Assembly: GCA_023055505.1 (NCBI GenBank)
Contig: JALIRH010000031.1
Location: 2,378,485-2,442,484 of the forward strand
DNA: 64,000 bases
Direction: 5' to 3'
Source: Callipepla californica brunnescens
Lineage: Eukaryota; Chordata; Aves; Galliformes; Odontophoridae
The position numbers were made by a program, and so were the translations under genes. Each line of letters begins with the position of its first letter. Positions within the stretch are counted from its first letter, which is position 1. This document shows, piece after piece, positions 50,601 through 63,578 of this stretch. The notes beneath the pieces were generated by a model, which was not told the DNA's origin, searched no databases, and saw only the letters and a program-made list of their open reading frames with translations.

Positions 50601-53569
50601 GTTTGTGATTGCTTAGACTAACAGGCTGTCTGATTAGTGTTCTCAGTAATGTCATCTGGAATAAAGGGAAAAGAGAGAAAATAAATTAATTGTTGTTGGG
50701 TTTTTTTTTGAGGTATGAGTGTATGGATGTCCACTCTCGACAAGCGCTGTGATGCCTCTACTGTACATCTTTTTAATAATCAGTAGATTTTTACAACTGA
50801 GTAAGGAGTAAATAACTGGAGAGAATTTATATTCTCAGTGACTGGTAAAGAGTTTTGTGATTTTTCTTGTCAGGAAAACTACACTCATTGCTCCGTGTAG
50901 AAATGGCAGTAAGTTGTGTGTCTTGCACTGTATTATGGAATATTTTACACTCCTCTGGCTTTGTTTACAAAAGAAAATGTTATCCTCAGTTCTCACAGTT
51001 GCTACTGATACTTCTTAGAGGAGTCTTGATGCAGGGGCATCCCTGATTTCAAATTAAACTCCTTGTTTCTCTGTACCAGCTGTAGTAGTGTTAGTGACTG
51101 CTACCTAATTCCATTAGTGTTCATGCACCTAAGTTAGCTAGAAGTGGTAGAAAGTTGGATCTTCTGCTTTCCTACTTATTTTTCTTTGTGGACCTTTTCA
51201 TATCTGTGTCAGATCTTCAGGTTATTTTGCTGATTGTCTGTTCCACCCTGCAGACCTAAATAGAAATTATTTTTTGTACCACGTAACCATATGTGATGCA
51301 GTGTACTCTGTTTGCACTTAGCCTATACTGTTTTGAAATCTTCTGACTTAAACAATTTCCTTCTGTAACCTTTAGATACAGGGTAACATGCTTGCCTGAC
51401 TCATTCCTTCAGCTAAAAGGTGACTTGAGGTGTCAGCAAAAACTTCCATGGCATAGAATCTTTGGGACTCTCCTGCAGCCGAAAACGATTCTAACATTAA
51501 CAGCCAAACCTCATGATAAGGTTTAAAAGGTGGAATTGTGCCCTGAAAACCGTATTTGATTATTCAGACATGTTGAATCTTTTTTGGCATTGGTTGCTAA
51601 ATACTAACAATAAAAGAAGTGTGGTCTGTGGTTTAAGCCAATCCAGGCACCTACTGAGTCAGGAATCAAATGCTATGTAGGATGCCTTTCATCTGGCTTC
51701 TGATGTGATGGGAAGGTTGGACTTCCTGCAAGAGAATAAACTTTGGGAAAAAAAAAAAAGCTGTTTTGAGGATCTGAAAAAGAAACCATGTATTACCAGG
51801 AGGTGACAAGGACATCATTAAATATCAGTTGTAAATCAGCCTTTTTCATGGAGGAGAGGTCCATTTCAGAGGGATGTTGATCACACTTTAAAGCAGCCTC
51901 TTCAGTCTTTTGGCTCTCCCCCTTTTAGATTCTGTCCAGATACACTCTGCATCTCACAGACCTCCAGAGTCTGCTGCATGGCATACAGAAGACTTATTAG
52001 CTGTCCACTTTTGTGCATGGGATCTCTGCATCTCATAAGATCTGAAGGGGCAACCAGCTCTCAAATTATCAAGAGAGTATGCACCAAGATGGATTGCAGC
52101 CTGGTCTGGAAGAGGAACAGAGTAATCATGAGGAAAAGGCACTCTATCCAACACCTCAGTTTTCTCTGAAGCTGAAAAGAATTTACAGTGGCTACTAGAA
52201 GAACAGAGAAATGGATTTCTGCTTGAACATTACCTCATATTCTTGTTTTCTTAAACCAGGCAATTCCTTCACTTGCAGAATGTGCTTGACTCTGAAGTTG
52301 ATTCTTAGGAAACGGAAAAATGCAGTTCTGCTTTCTAAAGGTAGAGGTAGAGGTCATGTGGATCTCAAGCAGAATTTCCATTGATGTCAGTGGATTTATC
52401 TCTTTAAGGACCTCATGGTTTGAAGCTGAACTACAGATATGGTAGAAATTATCCTGCTAAGGAAAAATGCTAATACTGTCTCCGACAAGTGACAAAGATA
52501 AATATATGAGCTGAAAGTAAACGTATTCTATAAATGTGTGTGTATGTGTGCATACAAAGGTATTCATGAACAGCAGAAATAAAAGGTGAAGAGCTGGCTG
52601 CTAAGAGTAAATGGCTGTGTTGCTTGGAAAGAGGTGAACTGAATTTTTGTAGTTATATCCCACAAAACAGTTCAGCAAAAATATGAGCTTTATGGGAGAT
52701 AGATGTGTGTGAATGTAATTTCTTTCTCTATGTGGATAGTTATGTTATTTACATTCATAGAAACTAGCTATTATTTAGACTAGCTAAAGCCAAAATGCCT
52801 GCAGTCCTGTCTGCTCTGAGGCTGGTGTCACTTTCAGTCTCGCTCTTTCTGAGTGTGTTGTGAATCTATGAAGAGGTATCTGACAGACAAGAATCTGATT
52901 TTAAGAACTTTGTTCTGAACTGTTATTTTTTATGCTTCAAGCTATTTTTGCTGTTGTTATTATTCGACCTTTTGCTCAATACCTGTCTGTTTCTTCCTGT
53001 ACTAGTACTTCACACAAAATTAAGTTCTGGAGCACCTGGCAGGGAGAATCTTGATGCAGACTTAATCTACTAAAAATACAGTTTAATTCTGCTTTATTTA
53101 CTCCAAGCATTGAAGGTGATTTAGATATTGGTTAAGCAGAACATTTTAATATTTTACTGAAAGTTTTTGTTTTCTGAGACAGAATTAAACCAAAAAACTG
53201 ACAGAAGTGTAGTTTATTTCTCATTACAATGGTACACTTTATAAAACTAGATTTATAAATTTGAAAAAAAATCAGTTCAATTCCAATGACGAAAAAGAAT
53301 AATAGCATTCAAAAGATGATTGCAAATGAAATCCTGCTCGCAGGAGATTTAAGTAGTTGTTCAGGGAGATTTGTAGCACTAACAAAATTGGACTTATTCC
53401 CTGGTGAACCATATGCCAAGGTGAGCTGTGCATTTCCACTGCCAAAATGAACTCTTTAACATGAAATATGTCTTTGAGTATGGTAATGGGACACTTCCCA
53501 AGATTTCACACATTTCTTGATAATCTCCATGGAACCCTAACACTTACCAAATGTTTTCCTGGTTGGCAG

Positions 53570-53683
53570 GTGGAGTGGATACAACAGCAGGTGGTTAAAA
53601 GAAGGATAAAGAGGGATTATAAACCTGGAGGTACCCAATCCACTTATTTCAATGATCCCAAGTGGCCAAGCATGTGGTACATG
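53570..53683 (+). CDS. PCSK5: PCSK5 coding exon 3: prodomain end, activation site, mature N-terminus
   Basis: This exon encodes residues 102-139 of PCSK5. It opens VEWIQQQVVK and reaches the primary autocleavage site RRIKR (112-116) before D117. R113-x-K-R116 satisfies the furin-type R-x-K/R-R rule, so the mature enzyme should start at D117-Y118. The last part, STYFNDPKWPSMWYM (125-139), is the conserved start of the subtilisin-like domain. The catalytic Asp, His and Ser are in later exons outside the window. Boundaries are ggttggcag/GTG and ATG/gtaagt; the exon is 114 nt with both ends in phase 0. Residues 119-123 (KPGGT) differ from the mammalian sequences I remember. Confidence 0.95.
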
Positions 53684-53841
53684 GTAAGTACATAACGGGT
53701 CATTGGCTTTGTTTCATGCCAGCGTTTAGTTGTCTGCTGTGATGTTTAGAAACAGGGCAAAATAGCATGTTCAGAAGTAGAAAATTTCCTTTTTTTTAAT
53801 GTAACTAATGAAGGTCTGTAAACTCCTTGCAAGTATTACAA

Positions 53842-53927
53842 GAATTCCCAGGGAGCCCTGCAATAGGAAACATTTATTAATGCATTCATTCATGAATGCT
53901 TCCTATTGCAAGATGTCTTGGGAATTA
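53842..53927 (+). other. imperfect hairpin downstream of the exon 3 donor
   Basis: The outer arms 53842-53869 and 53900-53927 pair through gaattccca and tgcaataggaa blocks (11 consecutive pairs next to the loop side), with a weaker 8-base middle. Inside, gcattcat and atgaatgc (53882-53889 and 53892-53899) form a second perfect 8-bp stem with a 2-base loop. About 12 unpaired bases lie on the left side. Together they give an 86-nt stem-loop on the pre-mRNA, starting 158 nt after the exon. It may be a decayed small inverted-repeat transposon or a folded RNA element. Confidence 0.5.
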
Positions 53928-56900
53928 TTTATTAGAGGATAAACTTTCAGCAGTGAGAAGGGAAGGAACTTGGCCACAATCTGTGGGAGCAGTGAAACCA
54001 CTTGTTTTCAGTGTGTCTAAATCACTGTCTCAGACATTAATGTGATACAAATGTCTTGTGTCCTGAAACAGGAGAAAAGAGCCCCAAACACAGTCTGTTC
54101 AATATTGTAATTGCACTCTCTTTACTAATGAACAATTGCATTGTTAAAGTAAATGGATTGTTTATGCTGCTTCCCATCTGACAAGAATTCTGTGTTTTCT
54201 GAGCAAACTTATTTTTTCTTCTTTGCCTGGTAGGCACAGTTAAAGCCTGGAGTGGAACTCTCTTAGTTACATATAATCCTCATTGCACCTATGAAAGTGC
54301 GAATGAAAAATTTGTATCTTTAGTTGTAGCAACTGAGAAATAAGAAGTCAATCAGGCTATTGACTCAACTTCCCCATGCTGGATATCACAGGCTTAAACA
54401 TTTTCCCTGATATTCTGCTGTCACAGTTTTAAGTATTTGCATCTGGTTTTTTCGCTATGTCAACTTTGTCACTGGCAGCAGGACACTCAGAAGGTTTGAC
54501 TTGATAGATGGAACTCCTTCAGATAGCGAGGAAATTATGCCTTTCTGGCAACAATATTTAAGACAATTTTCCTGTAAGTAGACATTGTCTTTTCAGGCAT
54601 TTTGTTAATTTCAAAATGTTAGTCTGTTATTTCATGTGAACAAGCAAAATTATCCTAAGAAAGCATTACATTTTTTTAAAACACTTCTTTTTAACATTCA
54701 TTTTCTTCTGGCTTGTAGTTCATTGTTGCGTGGATTGAAAAAGAAACAAAAAATAAAGTGAGCTTGAAGTAATTAGAAAAACAAATTGGAAGTCCTCATC
54801 TTCCTTATATATCACATATGAGCATGTTACCCACCATAAGTTTCAGCTCTGTGTTTGAATGAAAGGGGGAGTACTGTTTCACAGAAGTAATAGCAGTGAG
54901 TCAAAAGGCCACTAGTATGTTAATGATAGCTTATGTAAAATCTCCTTTGTGTTCCTAGCTTTTCAAGCAAGTTTTTTTTGTGTCACCATGGCTTTTTGAT
55001 GGATTTGGATTCATGCTTTTAATGTTTTGTTTTGTTTCAAATTGATAAGAGGCTCTTATAACAGTTACCTGTTAAGGAAGATATCAGTGTGAGTCAGTTG
55101 TGTTGCCACACTGTTTCATGAACTTGTTTGGGCAACAAAGAATGTTTGCTGTTTGTTATGTATAACTTTCAGAGTACTTTAATTCCTGTACCTGCATAAG
55201 AAGGCCCTCTCTTGGAAACACTCTGAGGAAGGATTGCCCTTGGCTGATTGCATTTGCCTCCAGTGAATAACTATTTTGTATCTGCAGTATCTTCAGTGTT
55301 AGTGGTACGATGACATTTTGTTGAGTGAGACCAGTAGAGCATTAGTGAGTTCAGTCTTGTTGCAACAGCGGGAATAGCTAAAAGTATGTGAATGAGTTGA
55401 CTTCAGGACTGACATGGATCATTACCAAATATCCTCATATGACTGTATTTGTGATTGTAACCATAGCTACTTCAGTTAATCAGGTTTATCTTTATAAGTT
55501 GAAAAGAAAATATAGGAATGAGAGGTTAGTTAATGATGTCAGTCATTGCTATGTCAGAAAGAGGTTTTCAGACTGCTGGTTGCAGATGTGTTATTGAGAA
55601 AGTAATGGAGTATTATCACGTACAGGTTTGCATTTTGATTAATAAGTAACTTCACTGTGGTTAAGATTGATACCTTTGGCCGTTGAACTGGTATAATCTC
55701 CAACAGGGCTATAAATGTAGTTCACATTTGTTGACACAGGAACTTTTATTCAAAGACTTAGTTGAACAAAATCTAATTAATGTTTTTCTTCTCCAACTTT
55801 TTCTTCACAAATATCCCCCTTTGTAATTCTAATATTTAAGACTAGAAATAACACCTTTTTGTTTGAGATCTGTGACAAGAACTTCTAAGGAGAATTCAGG
55901 CCTGTTTTATGTCATTGCAATGGTTAAAAATAACTTTCAATAGCATTTCCATAAACAATTTTAAAGGTCTTTTTTTTTTATTGCTCTATTTTTCCCCATT
56001 TACTTTAGAAACATTCCTAGAAAGTGTAGAGAAATTAGAAACATAGATATTTAGCACCTTACATTTCAGAGGGTCCAAAGCCATTCATTACCTAAAGAAG
56101 TATTAATGTACTTTTTCATTGCTATAAGATTGTCAACGGAGAAATAACTTCTTTCATTGCTTTCTAACACTTAAGGGAAACATATTTTGTCATCCCTCAC
56201 TCTAAGGAATGAAAACTGGAGAAAAAACGTCTACTTGATCCTGATCTCTGATATTTAGGTATCTGTGTTAAAGGTAGAATAGAATCTTTTCATAGATCAC
56301 ATACTATAAGAAATTTCATCTGAGAGTCACTGGACAACTTTTGTTTGAAAATGACCTGGCCCAACTTGCTTAGAATGATACCAAAGAAATAAAATTAAAA
56401 GGAAAGAAAGTTCCTAGTTTAAAAAAAAGAAGAATTCAAAATATAGAGTCAGAAGAAAGGTAAGTCCTACATGCCATACCCAGAGCTCAGCTACTTCACT
56501 ATCATTATGTTCTTTCTATTAAATTTCGTCTCTTTTGTTGGTGTTGACAAAATAGCCTGTTTGTCAATAACTGAATGAACAATATACAATCTGCTTGTGT
56601 AACTTGATGAGGTCGAAGTCAACCCTAAAATCCTACTGCTATCTGAAACCATTTTACTTAACTTGTAGTAAAAAAAACAGTGTGTTTAGAATGACTAAAG
56701 GGGAACTTTGTGCCTAACCAATTTGACTGTTCCTGACAGTTGGTTTAATGAGTTTCCTTCTCTTACTTACATGGAAAAATAGTCATAAAAAGTAGAGAAA
56801 GAGACTGTAAAAAAACTGCAAATATATAGGAAGATGTGGTGAATACAACTACTACAACTCACTTTTAAAGAAATTTACTAAATTTCAGTCACAGTACTCT

Positions 56901-58502
56901 CTCTGACTTTTTGCCTACTGATTCAGAAAATCTTGGTTATGCTCAGGAAAAGCTGGAATTATGGGTACACAAGTGCCATGTTCTGCAGCTGCAGTCTAAC
57001 TCTGCTCTTATGCAGGCTCTCATTGCATAGCTTTGTAAAATAGAACACAACTAGAATAAATTAATGTAACCATTGTTTATTTTTTAGCAAGCCATAATTA
57101 GACTACAAAGACACAGACTGTCTTCTCAGTCAGTTCAGGAAGAGATCTTTTTTAACACGGGTCGAGTTTAATCCTCTTCAGTACTGTTATCATCCCTTCT
57201 ATTGTTAATAATAATTGCTATTGCTGACAGTATTCTCTAATTTGGAGGAGGAGTTTCCACTTCTTATTAGGCTCATCCTGTTCTGCATGGCCTAGTTACT
57301 GCTAGACAAGAATTAAATATATAAGAAGATATTATTGTAGAACTAGGCATTTACTGGAAGAGAAGTACATTTTGAACTGTGAGGCTGGAGGGAGAGACTG
57401 TTCTGTAGAGCCAGTAAGAATAAATGTGATAGTTAAACTGTATCAGCCAAATGTTTACTTATGCTGGATGCTAATGCATGAGGGAAGAGGAAATGGGTAT
57501 CCAGAAGTAACTTACTGCAGCTGGAGAAGGCATGGCACTGTCAGAGAGAAACAGGGCTAAACTGGAAAGCCCATTGCAAGGTATATCACTAGAGCGAGAC
57601 CGAATGCCTCTGAGAAGCTACAGTATAAAATTACCAAGCTACACACAGATTTAAATAATAGAACTTTAAAAATGATGTTCTGCTCAGAGAAGAAGCTAGC
57701 CAGAGAAAAAGCTAACTAGAGTCTCTGAAATGCATACTTGAGGGTTGTCATTAAAATTTATATAGCAGTGAATCTTAAGGCTATAAGCCACAGAAACAAG
57801 TGGAACATGTGAACACGCCTGTTGACTTTTCAGATAAAAAAATGAGCAAGACATTCATAAGCTCCTTGGAATACAAGAAGGTTACCACATACTAGGTAAT
57901 ATAAACCAAATGAAACACTATTTTTTGTCATTGCTAACACATTCCAAACTAAAATTAAGCATAATTCAAGCATTATTGAAATAAAACTTCCATTTTGCTT
58001 TACATGTATCTTAGATCAACACTGGTGTTAACTCACCTTCTTAATTGGGCCTTTTAAGGTCCAGTTTTTTGCTATTAATTTCTCCAGACTAAATACTTCC
58101 TCTATTCTTTCTGAGTATATCTTTTCCTCTACTGTTGTTTTCTCTTTCCATTTATTCCTCATTGTTCCCTCTTTCTAGACATAAACCGTGTTTTGACAGA
58201 GTAGGTGGAACACAAAGTGCATTTGGAGGAGTGCTAAAAGCAGACATCTTCACAGTCATTTCTTTGAAAACCACAAAAAGAACTTTTGTAAAGCTAAATT
58301 GTACATCTCTTTATTTAGTTTTCTCTGAGGGAGGTAACAATATGGTGGAAAATGGCTACCAAACGTTATAATTTACATGGCTTCTTTTTATAAGAAGAGA
58401 AACATTAGGTAAATATGCTGCACTTTGGTTGCTGAAAAAATAAAATTTTCTTGTAAAATATCTGAAAACAAATACTCTTAAAAGAAATCTATAAACAGAA
58501 AT

Positions 58503-59765
58503 TATAGAATTATGGTGTCACAGAATCGTGGAATGGCTTGGGTTGGAAGGGATCTTAAAGATCCCTTAAGATTCCTAGTTCCAGTCTTCCTGCCATGGGT
58601 AGGATTGCCTTGATCTTGGTCTTGAACACTTCCAGGGACAGGGAATTCACAACTTCTCTGGGTAACCCATGCTTCATCACCCTCTGAGTAAAAACTGTCC
58701 TCCTTTTATCTGATCTAAATCTTCCATCTTTGAGTTAAAAATTGTTCCCCTAACACTATTAGATTATTCAAAAAAACAGTGTCCCTCCTGTTTATAAGCT
58801 CCCCTTAAGTACTAGAAGGCCACAGTGAGGTCTCCCTGGAGCTTTGTTTACTCCAAGCTGAACAAGTCTAGCTACCTCAACCTTTCATCATAAGAGGGGT
58901 GCTTCAGCTCTGATTGTCTTTGTGGCCTCCCTTTGAACTCCCTCCAACAACTGCACATCTCGCTTGAGTTGGGAGCCCCAGAACTGAACACAGCACTCCA
59001 GGTGGGGCCTCATGAGAGCAGAGAAGAGGGAGAAAATCACCTCCCTTGCCCTTCTGCCACCCCTCCTTTGATGCAGCCAAGGACACTGTTGGCCTTTGAG
59101 GCCACAGCTGCACACTGTCAGCTCATATTAAGCTTTTCATCTACAGGTATCCCCAAGTTCTTCTTGGAAGAGCTGCTTTCAATTAGTTCTCCTCCCAGTC
59201 TGTACTTATGTCTGTGATTCACCTGACTGAAATGCAACGCCTTGCACTTGCCCTTGTTGAACCTTGATTTACATGGGCTTTTGAACTTGTTCAGATTCCT
59301 TTGGATGTCATCCCTTCATACTACCATATCAATTGCATCACTCAACTTGCTGTTGTTAACAAATTGGCTGATTGTTCACGGGATCTCCTTGTTAATGTCA
59401 TTATAATGATGTTAAAGTATATTGGTCCCAAGGTAAATCTCTGGAGGCACCACATGCCACCACATGTCACTGGCCTCCACCTGGACATAGAACCATTGAC
59501 CACAGCCTTCTGACTGTGACCTTCCAATCAATTCTTTATCCACTGATTTGTCCACGTTTACAATCTGTATTTCTCCATTTTAAAGATTGGGATGTGGTGT
59601 GGGACCATGTCAAAGGTCCCACAGATCCAGGTAGATGTTGCCCTTCCTTTGTCCACTATTGCCATCACGCCATCATAGAATGTCATCACCACACTGTTCA
59701 GACAACGTCTGCCCTTGGTAAAGCTATGCTGGTTATCTCAGATCACTGTTTCATCTTGTATTCCC
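58503..59765 (-). mobile_element. CR1 LINE relic with partial reverse-transcriptase region
   Basis: The left edge carries a degraded CR1 terminus (tatagaattatggtgtcaca) followed by ggcttgggttggaagggatc, so the 3' end is at the left and the strand is minus. The C-terminal ORF2 block LFSALMRPHLECCVQFWGSQ is readable at about 58963-59025, and upstream parts follow towards 59765 (LGPIYFN near 59420-59445, a GRCCLN-like patch near 59710). Stops and shifts break every block, and the FADD position is lost. It spans about 1.26 kb and is inactive. Confidence 0.85.
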
Positions 59766-59983
59766 AGTTTTCAAAACCGAACTGAAAAGCAGATGCCCAA
59801 ATTTTACTGTGAATGAAAAAGTTGTCAAATAAAATGAAACAGCATATGGTCACGTGGCTGACTGTCTAGCACCAAAATAAGTTTATAAAGGGAGCATCAG
59901 ACTAGAACTGGGTATTTATCAGCACATTGAATTACTGAGTTTTACTTACCAGCCAGTATTTATCAGTTATCCTCTCATACATA

Positions 59984-60935
59984 GGCTGTTCTGAACGTAA
60001 AGTCTCCTCTATTTTTGTGGAAATTACAACAGATATAAAGAGCACAATAACACTACATGATAGAGGAAATTTTCAGCTGCACTCTTTTTCGGCACAATCA
60101 CCACCATTGGCTACGTATTTTTGCCAGAAGAACCTAAATGCCAGATGCAGAAAAAGCTGCACCAGTGGAAGTGACCCACTGTTTCACACCTACCACGATG
60201 ACATTGTTGCTAGGAAAGTGTTGCCCAAACTGTTCATTGGCTTGAACGGATGGAAGTCAGAAGGTGCCAAATCTGGACTATAACATGGGTGTGATAGGAC
60301 AATCCTCCAAACATTGTCAGTATGCTCCATGGTCTTCAAACTGGAATGGGGCCTTGTGTTACCATGTTTCAGGTGAAAGGCTGTCTTCTTCTCTGGACTG
60401 ACTCTGGAAGTTTGAAATTCTAGCTCTGTCAGTATCACAGTGTATAGCAGTTAGAATTCATAGCTTGTCCAGGTTCCCAGGAATACATATGTTCACCTCT
60501 TTCCTATCTCAAAAGACAGTGTCTCCCTTTACCCGCTGAGAGCCGCATCTTGAACTTCTTTGATGGAAAATTAACGTCACCTCTTCATGGTCTGCCATTT
60601 TGACCCTGGCTCGTAGTAACTGTTGTTGCTGCTGAAAAGCACCACCCACCATCTCATTGTGCTCACATACACTCTTTTGTTTCCAGAAATGTGCAGCAAG
60701 TGTTGATGAATGTCAGTGGGTGCCATTTTTTCCTTGTGTAGGAGGAATTCAGTCACACCCCTTTGCTTCATACACACTTCCATGTCAGATGCCCCTCTGC
60801 TGCCACCTCACACGGCAACAAAATGTAACAGAATATTGGTGGGAAGGTTTAGCCTCTACTGCCATACCACCACCATCTGTCTGTGACGTGTGGGCCAACA
60901 CAGTAAAATAGGAAGAATTACTTTTGGAGCCCTCA
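59984..60935 (-). mobile_element. mariner (Galluhop-type), longest copy E with transposase core relics
   Basis: It is flanked by TA (59982-59983 and 60936-60937). The ends are ggctgttctgaacgtaaagt and, reversed, gagggctccaaaagtaattc. On the minus strand an HTH-derived frame (60577-60783, with DIHQHLLHI and VSTMRWW) comes first. Then a core frame (60190-60438) has HGNTRPH and YSPDLAPSDFHPF, the blocks around the second and third catalytic Asp of mariner. The second Asp is replaced by Gly (HGN for the usual HDN), while the SPDLAPSDF block is intact. At 952 bp it is still shorter than a complete element, and its reading frame is broken. Confidence 0.88.
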
Positions 60936-62940
60936 TAATAGTCCAGTTAGATTGCTGGTACAGACAGATGCGTTGTCATTTATACCACAACTGAGAGCAG
61001 TTCATACAGCCTGAGGAGCTCTGAGGCAGCTGGAGTACTTGCATCTAGGGCTGGCTGTCTTCAGCTCTGATGGTGAAACCAAAACCCAGGAAATGTTGCT
61101 TATATTTTGCTTTTACAAGGCTTCTGATGTAAGCATTGCTTTGAGCTTTAGTGAAGGATCTTCTCCTCTAGTGTGCTGTTCAGCAGCAGATGGATAGTTT
61201 ATTTGTGAGCCCCTAGGTAAGCTGTACTAGCATTCACAGAAACACTGCTCTGGTGCTGTATATTTTACACCTAGAGGCAGCCACAGTATGGCTAATAAGA
61301 CTTTATCAGCAGTGAGTAATGTGAACCTCCTAGGCTTCTGCAGCCCTGAAATGAGGTGGAGGTGAAAACTTATACAAGCCAGTTGCTTCCCCTGTGCTGC
61401 TGCTGAGGTCTGTGTGGAGTTGTCTTGTGCCTCCCTTGCAACTCCAAATGTGAATGACAGAGCTGAGGAAAGGATTTTAGTACCCTGGTCGGGCCCTTAA
61501 TGAGGTCAGCTAAGGTGAGTGGGACTGTGAAGGGAAACAGAGGAGGACAAAAGAACAAGCGATGAGACGCCTGATGGGGTGGGGTGGAGAGAGGCTGAGG
61601 GGAGAGAAGAGGTCCCACTGCGTCCAAGTGCAAGCCTAAGTACAGGGAAAACAGAATTTGGGACAGATTTTCAGCTGCCACAAAAAAATATTTATCATCT
61701 TTATTAGTGCCTAACAGTTTATTTCAAGCCCACCTATGCCAGACATTAGCAGCTAAAGAAAAACCTCAATGATTTCTTACTGTTCTCCAAAGAATTAGTC
61801 TCTCTTTCTCTCTGTCTGCACAGCTGAAGCCAAATCATTGTTCTTTCTGAGGTGGCATGACATATTTCTAAGAGTTTTGCATATTTTGAAACTTGGATTG
61901 TTTTTTGCATACACTTTTTGCATTTGTGGTTTTTCTTGCACAAGAAGATTGAGCCCTTAGTTTTTCAGAAAGAAGACAATCTGTGACTTCTGTAGAAGTA
62001 CCACTAGGAAGAATCAAACTGCCTGTCAAAACATCACTGTGCAAAACTGTAGGTGGGAGATGTGCCTCTTGTTCTCTGTGGACAAAGTAGAACTAGTAAT
62101 ATAAGGTCATGAAATGCACAGTTTGACCTAAATTCATTCAAGAGTGGAAAACAGCAACATACTTTGGGTAATCAAAAATACAAAATAAGTAGTTTTTAAC
62201 TTTTCTACTGAAAAGAGACTATTAGTGCAACTACTTTAGCAGGATTAACAAATATTTAAAGACAGAAAAAACAGATAGGCTACTCGATTATGGCCGTTAT
62301 GGCCTCCAGGACAGCATCCTTGGAAGTGCACAGGAAGCACAAAATGGAAGCCTGCACTGTTCGCAGATTGCACCAGCATTTTCTCTGAAATCATTTCCAT
62401 ACTTGTTTGGGAGAACTTCTCTGGGTGTCAAAGATTTGGTAATAAATCATACAGCATTAGCTTATGTTCCTCTACCGATCTTCAGAAGGAGAGTGTCCTC
62501 TCTAATTTTAACTTAAAAAAAGTATTTTAAATGGGATTTTCTTATAGTAGGAGTTAAGCCACATTAAGAAACTGCAGGTACTCTTCTGTGACATCTTGTT
62601 CTGTGAAATACCAAATCTGTATAAAGTTGCAGTGTTCTTAGCTGCCTTTTGCTGGCTAATTTCTGCAATTGCTGAGGAAATTAAAGTACCACAAAATCTA
62701 TGCTGAATTTCTGATGAGATATTACAAGTATCTCTCTTTAGCTTTAGTTCAAAATAAGCAGCTAACAAAAAATGATGTGGAATATAATTGAACAGGAAAT
62801 TGCTTACATTAACTATAAAATGTGTTATTTGGGCTACAATTTAGTGTATTTTAGGTTTTGTCTCTTTTGTCCCTCAGAGCACTTAAACAAGGAAAACATT
62901 ACTGTAAATATGTAGATACATGCTTACCTGGAAGGGTACT

Positions 62941-62999
62941 TTCTTTTTTCTTTTTTTTTTTCTTTTTTTCTTTTTTTTCTTATCTGTGTGTGTGTGTGT
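62941..62999. repeat. polypyrimidine tract plus (TG)n
   Basis: About 42 bp of T runs broken by single C is followed by seven to eight TG units. It resembles a mirror of the compound repeat at 22698-22785. Confidence 0.9.
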
Positions 63000-63275
63000 T
63001 TCAAAGGAGACAGGATTTGTCTTTTACTTTCCAGGAATAACTGTATGGAGATCTGTCCACTATTCAAATTTTTTAAAAATCAAAATGAAATGATCAGTAT
63101 CAAAACAGAAGGGACAACAGTTTCTGTCGTGCACTGCTTTAAGTAGTTAAGATCACTAAATGAAGGAAGAGGTAATTTAATTAGTTTAAAAAAATACTTA
63201 TTCAAACAACGTATTTATTTTGACTATCATTTATTTATTCTAATTGTGAATACATCACGAAAGGGATTAATACAT

Positions 63276-63525
63276 ATAGAATCATAGGATCCTTAGAGCT
63301 GGAAGGGATCTTTAAAGGTCATCTAGTCCCACTCCCCTGCACTGAACAGGGACACCACATCTCAGTCCGGTTGCCCAGGGCCTGGGACAGCCTTGAAATT
63401 CTCCAGGGATGGAGTATCAACCACAACACTGGGCAGCCTGTTTCAGTGCCTCACCACACTTGCTGTAAAAGACCTTATATCTAACCCGAATCTACCCTCC
63501 CTGAGCTTGAAACCATTTCCCCTTG
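63276..63525 (-). mobile_element. CR1 LINE, 5'-truncated 3' end
   Basis: The terminal repeat reversed (atagaatcataggatc) is followed by 'gctggaagggatctttaaag', 'gtcatctagtccc', 'gggcagcctgtttcagtgcc' and 'gaaaccatttccccttg'. It is a short minus-strand copy of the same part of CR1 as at 2746, with low divergence by eye, so it may be among the younger insertions here. Confidence 0.92.
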
Positions 63526-63548
63526 ATATCTATTGAAATATTAATATT

Positions 63549-63578
63549 GTTTTTGTTGTTGTTGTTGCTTGTTTGTCT
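63549..63578. repeat. (TTG)n simple repeat
   Basis: An interrupted TTG triplet run lies just right of the CR1 copy. It reads as a short leucine/valine-rich frame that is an artefact. Confidence 0.8.

Larger units (their letters stand above)
33571..53569 (+). other. PCSK5: PCSK5 intron 2 (19,999 bp)
   Basis: This is a phase 0 GT-AG intron with donor AAG/gtaaga and acceptor ggttggcag. Apart from one CR1 fragment (38629-38704) and simple repeats I recognise almost no interspersed repeats in 20 kb. It contains no mariner copy, unlike introns 1 and 3. Patches near 40900-41250, 46300-47050, 47600-48300 and 50030-50600 are richer in GC or in motif content but show no exon, family similarity or RNA gene. 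Open frames are short and do not resemble known proteins. Confidence 0.9.
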
